Positions 1 to 8,334 of a DNA stretch of 51,888 nucleotides are shown one piece after another. Position numbers and translations under genes: made by a program. A model generated the notes under the pieces. That model saw only the letters and a program-made list of their open reading frames with translations, made no database searches and was not told the origin of the DNA. This stretch comes from Alphaproteobacteria bacterium (GTDB taxonomy: Bacteria; Pseudomonadota; Alphaproteobacteria; Rhizobiales; Xanthobacteraceae). Location: NCBI GenBank assembly GCA_026400395.1, contig JAPLPD010000146.1, positions 1-51,888 of the forward strand, given 5' to 3'. Within the stretch, counting starts at the first letter, position 1. The number at the start of each line of letters is the position of its first letter.

Positions 1-693
1 GGCAAGGCGATGGGCGCCAAGGTGGGGGCCGCGGCCGGCGCCCGCGAAAAAAGCGCCGGCGGCGGCTACGGCTTCCGCGTCAGCACCCCGGAAGGCCATC
101 CGATCGTGATCTCGGCGGACGTCGCCGATCACGCCAGCGCCATCAACGACAAGGCGCGGCCGACCAAGCTCACCCACGTCGTGCTCAACAGCGCCGAGGT
201 GGAGAGCCAGACCAAGTTCTTCCTCGATGTGCTGGGCTTTAAATGGAGCGACTCGACGTTCATGATGGACTTCGTGCGCTGCTGTTCGGACCACCACAGC
301 GTGGCATTCGCGCGGGGCAATGGACCGACACTCAACCACATGGCCTATGAGATGCCAGACATCGACGGCCTGATGCGAGGCGCCGGCCGCGTGCGCAAGA
401 GCGGCTACGACATCATGTGGGGTGTCGGCCGGCACGGACCGGGCAGCAACGTGTTTTCCTATTTCGTCGAGCCGAACGGCTTCGTCACCGAATACACCAC
501 CGAGGTCGATCAGGTCGGAGACGACTACGTCGCCCACGATTCGGACTGGTGGAAGGCGCAGAACGTCTTTCCATGCCGCTGGAACATGGCGGGCGTGCCT
601 TCCGAGTTCGCCCGCAAGGCGATGTCCGGCGAACTGTACGAGGAAGAAAACCAGCGCTGCGAGCAGGTGATGGCGAAGGCGCTCGGCCGCTGA
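1..693 (+). CDS. VOC-superfamily extradiol-dioxygenase-like protein (5' end outside window)
   Basis: The frame is open from base 1, so the ATG at 10 is most likely internal and an N-terminal VOC module lies upstream of the window. The visible 230 residues contain one complete glyoxalase/bleomycin-resistance (VOC) module. Counting from the ATG at 10, the likely metal ligands of a two-His-one-Glu site are His56 (LTHVVLN), His110 (LNHMAYE) and Glu161 (VTEYTTE). The stretch GRHGPGSNVF resembles the extradiol signature. The family cleaves catechol-type rings with Fe(II) and O2. The protein is a distant paralog of the one at 12007-12954, which has the same MWGxGRH motif. A Bug receptor follows after 11 bases, suggesting co-transcription with uptake of the substrate. 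The actual substrate cannot be read from the sequence. Confidence 0.8.
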   Translation, partial: GKAMGAKVGAAAGAREKSAGGGYGFRVSTPEGHPIVISADVADHASAINDKARPTKLTHVVLNSAEVESQTKFFLDVLGFKWSDSTFMMDFVRCCSDHHSVAFARGNGPTLNHMAYEMPDIDGLMRGAGRVRKSGYDIMWGVGRHGPGSNVFSYFVEPNGFVTEYTTEVDQVGDDYVAHDSDWWKAQNVFPCRWNMAGVPSEFARKAMSGELYEEENQRCEQVMAKALGR

Positions 694-704
694 CGCGCAT
701 CGCC

Positions 705-1685
705 GTGACGCAGGGCGTGTTCGCTGCTCGGTTGTGCGCCGCCGTCGCGCTATGCGTCGCCGCGGTCGTTCCCGGCAACGCGCAAACTTATCCCACCCGC
801 GCGGTTGAACTGGTGGTGCCGTTCGCCGCGGGCGGCGGCACCGATCTGCTGGCGCGGCTGGTCGCTGAAGGCTTGAGCAAGCGGCTCGGGCAGTCGTTCG
901 TGCCGCTCAATCGCCCTGGCGGCAACACCAACACCAACACCGGCACGCTGCAGGTGGTGAAGTCCGCGCCCGACGGCCACACCCTGGTGATGGCGAGCAT
1001 CGGGCTCGCGGCCAATCCGTCGCTCTACCGCAAGCTGCCGTTCGATCCGCTCGCCGATCTCAGTCCGATCTCGCTGATCGCCAATTCGCCGACCGTTCTC
1101 GTCGTGCCGCCGGACCTTCCGGTCAACACCGTGGCCGAGTTCGTCGCGCATCTGAAGGCGAACCCCGGCGCGCTCAACTACGCCTCGTATGGCGCCGGCA
1201 GCGGGCCGCATCTGGCGACCGAGCTGTTCCGTTCGATGACCGGCGTGGACATTGTCCATGTCCCCTATTCAGGCGGCGGGCCCGCCGTCGTGGGAGTCAT
1301 GAGCGGCAGCGTGCAGATGCTGTTCGCCAGCGTGCTGCCGGTGCTCGGCGCCGTTCGCGGCGGCAAGCTCAAGGCCATCGCGATCGCGTCGGCGGAGCGT
1401 TCGCCGCTCCTGCCCAACGTGCCCACCTTCCAGGAAAGCGGCGTCGATTATCGCACCGGCACCTGGTTCGGCCTGCTGGCGCCAGCCCGCACGCCGGATG
1501 CGATTGTCGCTGCGCTGCATCGCGAAGTGGTGGATACCCTGCGTGAGGCTTCGGTGCGCGACCGCATCGTCGAACAGGGCGCGGAGGTGGTGGGCAACTC
1601 GCCGGCCGAATTTCGTGCTTTCATCAAGAACGAGGCTGAGCGCCTTGCGGCTGTCGTCCGCAATGCGAAGATGCAGCTCGATTAG
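705..1685 (+). CDS. Bug/TctC-family periplasmic solute receptor
   Basis: This is a 326-residue protein of the tripartite tricarboxylate transporter receptor (Bug, TctC) family, usual length about 325. A hydrophobic signal peptide ending near PGNAQ is followed by the family opening TYPTRAVELVVPFAAGGGTD. The later motifs PDGHTLVMAS, YASYGAGSGPH and VHVPYSGGGPA are typical of the fold. I chose the GTG at 705 because it gives a full signal peptide; a second GTG at 717 is possible, and a frame extending back to 417 would overlap the VOC gene and is not credible. It sits between the VOC gene and the RraA-like gene on the same strand. No TctA or TctB membrane partner is present in the window, so it probably serves a permease encoded elsewhere. 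Confidence 0.88.
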   Translation: MTQGVFAARLCAAVALCVAAVVPGNAQTYPTRAVELVVPFAAGGGTDLLARLVAEGLSKRLGQSFVPLNRPGGNTNTNTGTLQVVKSAPDGHTLVMASIGLAANPSLYRKLPFDPLADLSPISLIANSPTVLVVPPDLPVNTVAEFVAHLKANPGALNYASYGAGSGPHLATELFRSMTGVDIVHVPYSGGGPAVVGVMSGSVQMLFASVLPVLGAVRGGKLKAIAIASAERSPLLPNVPTFQESGVDYRTGTWFGLLAPARTPDAIVAALHREVVDTLREASVRDRIVEQGAEVVGNSPAEFRAFIKNEAERLAAVVRNAKMQLD

Positions 1686-1695
1686 GGAGACTGTC

Positions 1696-2442
1696 ATGGT
1701 CGATAAGAAACTGACCGGCCGCATCGCCGCCGACCGCATCCGCATGCAATCGACGCCGAAGCCGCCGTCGGGCGCGGTCGAGCGCTTCCTGGCGCTTGGC
1801 GATTGTTCGGGGATCATTTCGGACGTGATGGATGAACTCGGCATCCCGGCCGGCGTCGTCGGCGCCTCGACACTGCGGCCGACCATCACGGGCCAGCTGA
1901 TCTGCGGGCCGGCGCTGACCGTGCGCAATATCGCGCAGCGGGCCGACGCGCTCGCCGGCGCCAAGGCCAGCGTCAACAAGATGGCGGAGTTCGAGGCGCA
2001 CAACCTCGCCGAGGATGGCGACGTGCTGGTGATCCAGGGCGTGCCCGGCATGTCCAACATGGGCGGCATCTCGGCGCTCACCGGCAAGCGCGCGGGCGAA
2101 CGCGGCTCCGTCGTGATGGGCGGCGTGCGCGACATTCCGCATTCCCGGTCGCTCGGCTATCCGATCTGGGCCAGCGAAATCACGCCGATCACCGGCAAGT
2201 GGCGGCTGGAGACGGTGGAGATCAACGGCACGGTGATGATCGGCGACGTGCGGGTCGCAGCCGGCGATCTGGTGGTGGCCGACGACACCGGCGTCTGTTT
2301 CATCCCGCGCGATCAGATCATCCCGGTGCTGGAACTGTGCGAGAAAAAGGCCCGCGCCGAGGAAATCCGGTGCCAAGCAATCGAGAACGGCATCCCGGTG
2401 CCGGAGATTTCCCGCGCGACGTATGGCGAGAAGAACAAGTGA
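1696..2442 (+). CDS. RraA-family protein (HMG/CHA aldolase-like)
   Basis: This 248-residue protein belongs to the RraA / dimethylmenaquinone-methyltransferase-like fold, which includes the class II HMG/CHA aldolases (4-hydroxy-4-methyl-2-oxoglutarate / 4-carboxy-4-hydroxy-2-oxoadipate) of protocatechuate and gallate meta-cleavage. Seen directly: the N-terminal DCSGIISDVMDELG segment, the central GPALTVRN strand, and MGGVRDIP with Arg145 and Asp146, the residues that bind the carboxylate and the metal in the aldolases. The ATG at 1696 follows a GGGAG ribosome-binding site ten bases after the preceding Bug gene, so co-translation is likely. Aldolase activity fits the nearby ring-cleavage proteins, but many RraA homologs are not aldolases. 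Confidence 0.82.
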   Translation: MVDKKLTGRIAADRIRMQSTPKPPSGAVERFLALGDCSGIISDVMDELGIPAGVVGASTLRPTITGQLICGPALTVRNIAQRADALAGAKASVNKMAEFEAHNLAEDGDVLVIQGVPGMSNMGGISALTGKRAGERGSVVMGGVRDIPHSRSLGYPIWASEITPITGKWRLETVEINGTVMIGDVRVAAGDLVVADDTGVCFIPRDQIIPVLELCEKKARAEEIRCQAIENGIPVPEISRATYGEKNK

Positions 2443-2451
2443 CGCCGCGCG

Positions 2452-3417
2452 TCACTCCGTCGGTTGGATATTCGCAGCCTTGCCGACCTCGTCCCACTTC
2501 TTGATCTCGGATCGCACGAAGGCGGCGAAGTCGGCGGGCTTGCTCGCCACCGGCTCGGCGCCTTCGCCGGCTAGCATCTCTTTGATCTTGGCGTCGGCGA
2601 ACATCGCGGCGGCCTCCTGTTGAAGGCGGTCGACGATGGGCTGCGGCGTGCCGGTCGGCGCGAACAGCCCAAACCAGTTCAGCACCTCGTAATCCTTGAT
2701 GCCGGCTTCCGACATCGACGGCACGTCGGCCAGCGCCGGCGCGCGCTTGAGCGATGTGACGGCGAGCGCGCGCAGCTTGCCGGCGTCGATATGGGGCTTG
2801 GCCGACGCGAGGTTGGAAACCATCGACATCACATGGCCGGCGAGGGTGTCCTGCAGCGCGGGGCCGACGCCCTTGTACGGAACGTGCACGACCTCGATTC
2901 CGGTCCGGACCTTGAGCAATTCCATCGCCAGGTGAAGGTTGCTGCCGACGCCCGCCGACGCGTAGTTGATCTTGCCCGGCTCGGCTTTGGCCGCGGCGAT
3001 GTAATCCGCCAGCGTCTTCATCGGCTGCGACGGGTGCACCACCAGCACGTTGGGGACCGACACCATCTGCGTCACCGGCGTCAGATCGCGGAGCACGTCA
3101 TAGGGCAGCTTCTTGTAGATCAGATGATTGATCGCGATGGTGCCGGCGCCGAGCAGCAGCGTGTAGCCGTCGGCCGGAGACCGCACCACGGAATCGATGC
3201 CGAGTGTGTTGCCGGCGCCGCCGCGGTTCTCGACGTAGAACTGCTGGCCCAGGACCTTGCCGAGATGCTGGGCGAGCATTCGCGCTGTCGAGTCGGCGGT
3301 GCCGCCCGCCGCGGTGGGCACCAGGATCTTGACCGGCTTGTTGGGCCAAGGCGCCTGCGCCTGCGCGCCGGTGGCGGCGGCAAGCAGCATTGCGGCAGCG
3401 GCGATAGCTCGAAGCAT
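2452..3417 (-). CDS. Bug/TctC-family periplasmic solute receptor
   Basis: This 321-residue receptor has a clear Sec signal peptide (MLRAIAAAAMLLAAATGAQAQ) and the family core WPNKPVKILVPTAAGGTADS near residue 25, then PADGYTLLLG, YASAGVGSN and VHVPYKGVGPA. A ribosome-binding site GGGAGA lies about nine bases before the ATG. The gene is convergent with the RraA-like gene, whose stop is only nine bases away. It is followed on the same strand (reading leftwards) by no further gene, and preceded by the deacetylase-like gene at 3532-4395. Such receptors bind small carboxylates or amides; the ligand cannot be assigned. Confidence 0.9.
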   Translation of the reverse strand: MLRAIAAAAMLLAAATGAQAQAPWPNKPVKILVPTAAGGTADSTARMLAQHLGKVLGQQFYVENRGGAGNTLGIDSVVRSPADGYTLLLGAGTIAINHLIYKKLPYDVLRDLTPVTQMVSVPNVLVVHPSQPMKTLADYIAAAKAEPGKINYASAGVGSNLHLAMELLKVRTGIEVVHVPYKGVGPALQDTLAGHVMSMVSNLASAKPHIDAGKLRALAVTSLKRAPALADVPSMSEAGIKDYEVLNWFGLFAPTGTPQPIVDRLQQEAAAMFADAKIKEMLAGEGAEPVASKPADFAAFVRSEIKKWDEVGKAANIQPTE

Positions 3418-3531
3418 GGGCGTTTTCTCCCGGAACTTTTCTGGGGCGGGGTCCGAATCGGACCGGGGCGGTTCGATCCGAATGTTACCGGCGCGCGCGG
3501 TGTTCGGCCACTCGCAGATTGCCGCGCCGCA

Positions 3532-4395
3532 TCAAGGCCGGGCGGCCGGGAACCGGGTGGCGTAGGAGGTGTCTTCGAACTTCTGTTCGACGATCCACTT
3601 CGCCACGTCGCGGTGGTGTGCGAACCACACATTCCTGCTGCTGCGCATGTATTCCAATAACTGGCGGAAAGCGGCTGCCATTAACGGGCGCCCGCCGAAA
3701 TGGCTGTGGATGCCGATGTTGATCAGGCCGCCCGGTTCGCAGGCGTGAAGATAGTCGAACGTATCCTTGTAGGCATCGAAGTAGGTGCGCGGACTTGCCC
3801 GCAACGCGCGGTTGTCGACGAACTCGCTCCACGGAATCATGACGATCTTGCCGGCCTTGGTCTGCCGCTGATACGGCACGCTGGCGTCGAGCGCGTCCGA
3901 GCACCAGGTGAGCTTTGCTTCCGCGAGATAGTCGATGGTGTTTTCCGAAAACCCGTAGATCGGAGTGACCCAGCCGGTCGGACGCTTGCCGGCGATCTTT
4001 TCCAGCGTATCGAGCGTTTTCTTGATGGTTTCGCGCTCGCGTTCGGCGCTCAGCGAAAACAGCGTTTGGTCCTGCAGCCAGCCGTGGCCGGCAATGTCCT
4101 GACCGGATTTGGCAAAGGCCGATACCGCGTCTGGCCAAACCTCGGCGCTACGGCCGTTGCAGAACAACGTCGCCGGGATGTCGAGATCCCTCAGATTGCG
4201 CGACAGCCTCCAGATGCCTTCGTTGCCGCCGAAGCGCGCCCAGTTGATGCCCGCGATGTCCTTGGAACCGGGCGGCAGCGGCGTGGTGCGCGGGAAATAG
4301 CTCGGCGATTTGCCGTCGCTCCAGGTCTCCAGCAACACGCTGCACACCACGGCCACCCGATGACCGTGCGGCCAAACCAACGCACGCTTGCTCAT
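3532..4395 (-). CDS. Polysaccharide-deacetylase-family (PuuE/allantoinase-like) hydrolase
   Basis: This 287-residue protein has the NodB/polysaccharide-deacetylase fold of the type found in cytosolic amide hydrolases such as PuuE rather than in exported sugar deacetylases; there is no signal peptide. Landmarks are HGHRVAVVCSVLLETWSDGK at the N-terminus, WARFGGNEGIWRL, IPATLFCNG, the metal-site-like IAGHGWLQ and the late NIGIHSHFGGRP. The ATG at 4395 is preferred: it begins the conserved part and has GGGGGT six bases upstream. A longer frame to 4527 would overlap the malic-enzyme start on the opposite strand. The likely reaction is hydrolysis of a C-N bond in a ring or amide. The neighbouring Bug receptor may import its substrate. 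Confidence 0.78.
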   Translation of the reverse strand: MSKRALVWPHGHRVAVVCSVLLETWSDGKSPSYFPRTTPLPPGSKDIAGINWARFGGNEGIWRLSRNLRDLDIPATLFCNGRSAEVWPDAVSAFAKSGQDIAGHGWLQDQTLFSLSAERERETIKKTLDTLEKIAGKRPTGWVTPIYGFSENTIDYLAEAKLTWCSDALDASVPYQRQTKAGKIVMIPWSEFVDNRALRASPRTYFDAYKDTFDYLHACEPGGLINIGIHSHFGGRPLMAAAFRQLLEYMRSSRNVWFAHHRDVAKWIVEQKFEDTSYATRFPAARP

Positions 4396-4501
4396 ACCGA
4401 CCCCCAACCACCTGGCCCAGTGGAAATTCAGCACATGCGTGGCCGCGGTGTCCATGCCGGGCACAGTGACAAACCGCTTCGGGTTGGCCAGTATCGCCGC
4501 C

Positions 4502-6224
4502 ATGCCACGTTCATCGCCAGTCACCATCCAGCCATCCGAGGTTGAGTCGCCGCTCGCCGGCTATCAACTGCTCAACGATTCGTTCCTCAACAAGGGAACC
4601 GCGTTCTCCGAACGGTAGCGCGACGAGTTCGAGCTGCACGGCCTGCTGCCGCCGCGGGTCGCCACCCTCGACGAGCAGGTATCCCGGCGGTTGCAGGCGC
4701 TGCGCGGTTTTGCAACCGACCTCGATCGTTATGCGTTCCTGCGCGAACTGCAGGACACCAACGAGACAGTGTTCTACGCGATGCTCACCCGCAACATCGA
4801 GGAGCTGCTGCCGATCGCCTATACGCCGACGGTCGGCGCCGGCTGCCAGCACTTCAGCCGGCTGTTCCGCAAGCCACGCGGGCTGTTTCTCGGCATCAAG
4901 CACAAGAAACGCCTCAAACAGATTCTCTCCAATCCGCAGTTCGACCGCACCGAAGTGATCGTCGTCACCGACGGCGAGCGCATCCTCGGCCTCGGCGATC
5001 AGGGTGCTGGCGGCATGGGCATCCCGATCGGCAAGCTCGCGCTTTACACCGCTTGCGGCGGCATCCATCCCTGCACCACCCTGCCGGTGTTCCTCGACGT
5101 CGGCACCGACAACGACGAGCGGCTGGCCGATCCGCTTTACGTCGGCTGGCGGCATGAGCGGGTCCGCGGCGAGGAATACGACGTGTTTGTCGAGGAGTTC
5201 ATCACCCGCCGCGATGGATCGCTGGCCGCACGTCCTGCTGCAGTGGGAGGACTTCGCCAAGTCCAACGCCACTCGGCTGCTGGACCGCTACCGCGACCGG
5301 CTTTGCACGTTCAATGACGACATCCAGGGCACCGCCGCGGTGGCGACCGGCACGCTTTTGTCGGCGATCACCGTCACCGGCGTCCCGCTCACCGAGCAGC
5401 GTGTTGCCATTTTCGGCGCCGGCTCGGCCGGCTGCGGCATCGCCGGCCTAATGAAGGCGGCGATGGTTGAGTCCGGCTTGGATGCCAAGACCGCGGCGAG
5501 CCGTTTCTACATGGTCGATCAGGACGGCTTGCTGGTCGAGGGCATGAACGCGATCACCGGATTCCAGAAGCCGTTCCTGCAGGACCGCTCGGTCGCGGCG
5601 TCATGGCCGATCGAACAGCAGTCCGGGCGGGTGACGCTGCTTGACGTGGTGCGCAACGCCAAGCCGACGACCCTGATCGGCGTGTCCGGCCAGCCGGGCA
5701 CGTTATCCAAACAGATCGTCCGCGCCATGGCCGAGAACAATCGCCGGCCGGTGATCTTTCCGCTGTCCAATCCGGCCTCGCGCGCCGAAGCGACGCCATC
5801 CGATATCCAGCGCTGGAGCCACGGCCGCACCGTCATCGGAACCGGCAGCCCGTTCCCGCCGCTGGTGCGTGACGGCCGGCCGTTCAGCGTGGACCAGACC
5901 AACAACTCCTACATCTTTCCGGGCGTCGGTCTCGGCGTGATCGCGGTGCAGGCGCGCCGCATCACCGACACCATGTTCATGGCGGCGGCGAAGGCGCTGG
6001 CGGCGATGTCGCCGGCCCGCAACGACACCGGCAGCAATCTCCTGCCGCCGGTCACCGCGCTGCGCGAGGTTTCCATCGCGGTGGCGCGGGCGACGGCGCG
6101 GCAGGCGCTCAAGGAAGGCTTGACCGATTTCTCCGAGGACGAAATCGATGCGGCAATCGCCGGCAAGATGTGGTCGCCGAAGTATCTGGCTTACCGAAGG
6201 ACAAAATCGCGCCATGACGACTGA
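4502..6224 (+). pseudogene. maeA: NAD-dependent malic enzyme, disrupted by a stop codon and a frameshift
   Basis: The conceptual product (about 573 residues) matches the NAD-malic enzyme family (SfcA/MaeA) end to end: LLNKGTAFSER near the N-terminus, LQDTNETVFYA, YTPTVGAGC, VVTDGERILGLGDQGAGGMG, the malic-enzyme signature FNDDIQGTAAV, the nucleotide loop FGAGSAGCGIAG and SNPASRAEATPSDI. Two lesions break it. An in-frame TAG at 4616-4618 sits where family members usually have Glu or another residue (after SER, before RDEFELHGLLPP), consistent with GAG to TAG. An extra C in the CCC at 5205-5207 shifts the frame; removing it restores FITAAMDRWPHVLLQ. If real, carboxylation or decarboxylation of malate is lost from this copy. 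The family normally converts malate to pyruvate with NAD+. Sequencing error is the alternative. Confidence 0.88.
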
Positions 6225-6272
6225 TCGAGGCCAGCAGCCGACCGGGTATTTTCCGGACTGTTCGCGGGCGGT

Positions 6273-7292
6273 CTAGCGTCCTGCGTCCGGCGCGAACGCC
6301 TTGCCGTAGCGGTCGGCAATGTCCGGCGGCGTCGATACAATCTGCGCGACTACCTTTTCGATCTCAGCAGCCGGCACAAAGCCGAATTCCATCTTGGCCT
6401 TGTCCATCTCGGCCAGGAATTCCCGATCTTTCGCCAGCGACTCGAACGCCCGGCGCAGGAGCGCCACTCGCTCTTCCGACACCTCCGGCGGCGCCACCAG
6501 CGGGCGGGCGGCGGTCTTCTGCGTGAAGTGCAATTCCATCACCTTGCGGTCGGCCTCGTTCTTGATGAAGTCCAGTGCGTTCGGCAATGCGCCGAGCTCG
6601 GGCTCGTTCTTCAATGCGCCTTGCATCAGCAGGGTGATCTGCTTGTCGGCCAGCCAGTTCGGCCGCACCGCCTTCAGGCTCGACCATGACCAGTCGGCGA
6701 TGCCTTGCACCTCGCCGCGCTCAACCGCGAGGGCGATCTGCGCGGTGCTGTTGTAGCCGGTGACGACCTTGAATTTGGTGCCGATCAGGCTGTTGTAGAT
6801 GCGTGGTGTTGTTTCGGGATCGACTCCGGTGATGCCGCCGACGATCAACTCCTTGTCGAACAGGTCTTTTGCCGTTTTGTGCGGAGCGGTGTGCCAGGCG
6901 AGCGTCACGGCGGTCTCGCTGTTGAGGCTGCCGAGCCAGTGGAATTTCTCGATCTCGAAACGCACGCCGGTTGGATAGAGCAGTTTGGCCAGCAAGATGC
7001 CGCGCTGGAGCAGCGCGATGGTGGTGCCGTCCTTCATCGCGGTGCTGAACATCACGTTGGCCGCGGCGATCCGCGACGGGATGTTCTGCACGATGATCGC
7101 CGGATTGCCGGGGATGTGCCGCCCGAGATGCCGCGCGGCAATGCGCGCCTGCAAATCGTAGCCGCCGCCCGGGCCGGCGCCGACGATGATGGTGAGCCGC
7201 TTGCCGCCGTAGAAGTCTTGCGCCGCCACGGGCGCGGCCGGCGACCACGCCATCAACGTCAATGCAATCGCCGCGCCGGATAGCTTGATCAT
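6273..7292 (-). CDS. TctC-like periplasmic solute-binding protein, divergent subgroup
   Basis: This 339-residue exported protein belongs to a divergent branch of the Bug/TctC family: the glycine motif reads IIVGAGPGGGYDLQAR instead of the usual VPFAAGG, followed by HLGRHIPGNPAIIVQNIPS. The signal peptide ends near APVAAQDF. The ATG at 7292 has a GAGG ribosome-binding site nine bases upstream; the longer frame to 7325 has none. It is divergent from the amidohydrolase gene at 7381, leaving an 88-base shared upstream region that probably holds both promoters. The ligand is unknown. Confidence 0.82.
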   Translation of the reverse strand: MIKLSGAAIALTLMAWSPAAPVAAQDFYGGKRLTIIVGAGPGGGYDLQARIAARHLGRHIPGNPAIIVQNIPSRIAAANVMFSTAMKDGTTIALLQRGILLAKLLYPTGVRFEIEKFHWLGSLNSETAVTLAWHTAPHKTAKDLFDKELIVGGITGVDPETTPRIYNSLIGTKFKVVTGYNSTAQIALAVERGEVQGIADWSWSSLKAVRPNWLADKQITLLMQGALKNEPELGALPNALDFIKNEADRKVMELHFTQKTAARPLVAPPEVSEERVALLRRAFESLAKDREFLAEMDKAKMEFGFVPAAEIEKVVAQIVSTPPDIADRYGKAFAPDAGR

Positions 7293-7380
7293 GGGCGTGC
7301 CTCGCGGGGGGGTATTATCGCGCATTTTTGCCGGTGCGCCATGCGATTGTCGGTCGCGCCCGCCGTGCTAGGCTTTCGTC

Positions 7381-8334
7381 ATGAGTCTGATCGACGTTCA
7401 TCATCACATCGTGCCGCCGGCCTATGCCGAGAGGGTCGGGCCACGTCTGGCGTCGCGCAACAAGGCCAACGCCGCCCAGGTGATGCGCTGGACGACCGCC
7501 GGCTCGATCGAGGCGATGGACCGTGCCGGCATCGACGTATCGATTACGTCGATCTCCACCCCCGGGGTTTGGTTTGGCGACGTCGCACTGGCCAAGCGGC
7601 TGGCGCGCGACAGCAACGAATTCGCCGCCGGGATGGAGCGGGACTATCCGGGGCGGTTCGGTTTTTTTGCCACCTTGCCAATGCCTGACATCGACGCGGC
7701 CTTGGAGGAAATCAGCTACGCGTTCGACACGTTGCGCGCGGACGGCGTGGGGCTGATGAGCAACTACGGCCGCGTGTGGCCGGGCGATCCGAAATTCGCT
7801 CCGGTGTTCGACGAGCTCAACCGCCGCAGGGCCATTGTTTATGTGCATCCGATCCTGCCGGAAGCCTGTCAGGACATGATGCCGGGCGTGGGCGAAAGCG
7901 CGCTGGAGTATCTGTTCGACACCGCGCGCGCGATCACCAGTCTGCTTTACAACGGCTCGCTGTTGCGCTGGCCCGATCTGCGCTTCATCTTTCCGCATGC
8001 CGGTGGCGCGATGCCGCCGCTGGCGGCGCGGGTGACCCGGATGGCCGACCGCGACCGCACGGTTGAGCCGAAGCCCGCCCAGGGCTGCATGTCGGAACTC
8101 GACAGCCTTTATTTCGATGTGGCGAGTTCGACCAATCCGGTCACGCTCACGGGACTGCTGAAGCTCGTGCCGGCCACCCAGGTGATGTTCGGCACGGACT
8201 ATCCATTTCTGTCGTCGATACCCTACACGCTCGATCCGCTCCGCAGCCACGGCTTGAGCGCCGCCGACCTGCAGGCCATCGAGTCGGGCACCGCGCTCCG
8301 GTTATTCCCGCGCTTCGCCAAGGGGGAAAAATGA
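7381..8334 (+). CDS. ACMSD-type amidohydrolase (metal-dependent hydrolase or decarboxylase)
   Basis: This 317-residue TIM-barrel protein belongs to amidohydrolase_2, the family of ACMSD, gamma-resorcylate decarboxylase and related enzymes. Metal-site residues are visible: Asp5, His7 and His9 (IDVHHH), His156 (VYVHPILPE), His206 (IFPHAGG) and Asp273 (FGTDYPF). Members remove carboxyl groups from aromatic or muconate-semialdehyde compounds, or hydrolyse lactones. Its stop overlaps the next gene's start by four bases (ATGA), so the enzyme and the following Bug receptor are translationally coupled; this suggests that the receptor imports the enzyme's substrate or a precursor of it. Confidence 0.86.
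   Translation: MSLIDVHHHIVPPAYAERVGPRLASRNKANAAQVMRWTTAGSIEAMDRAGIDVSITSISTPGVWFGDVALAKRLARDSNEFAAGMERDYPGRFGFFATLPMPDIDAALEEISYAFDTLRADGVGLMSNYGRVWPGDPKFAPVFDELNRRRAIVYVHPILPEACQDMMPGVGESALEYLFDTARAITSLLYNGSLLRWPDLRFIFPHAGGAMPPLAARVTRMADRDRTVEPKPAQGCMSELDSLYFDVASSTNPVTLTGLLKLVPATQVMFGTDYPFLSSIPYTLDPLRSHGLSAADLQAIESGTALRLFPRFAKGEK

Noticed and set aside
4502-5210. Programmed read-through or frameshifting in the malic enzyme
   Set aside because: No slippery heptamer, stimulatory structure or selenocysteine-type hairpin is visible, and the gene would need both a read-through and a frameshift. Simple mutation or sequencing error is more economical.
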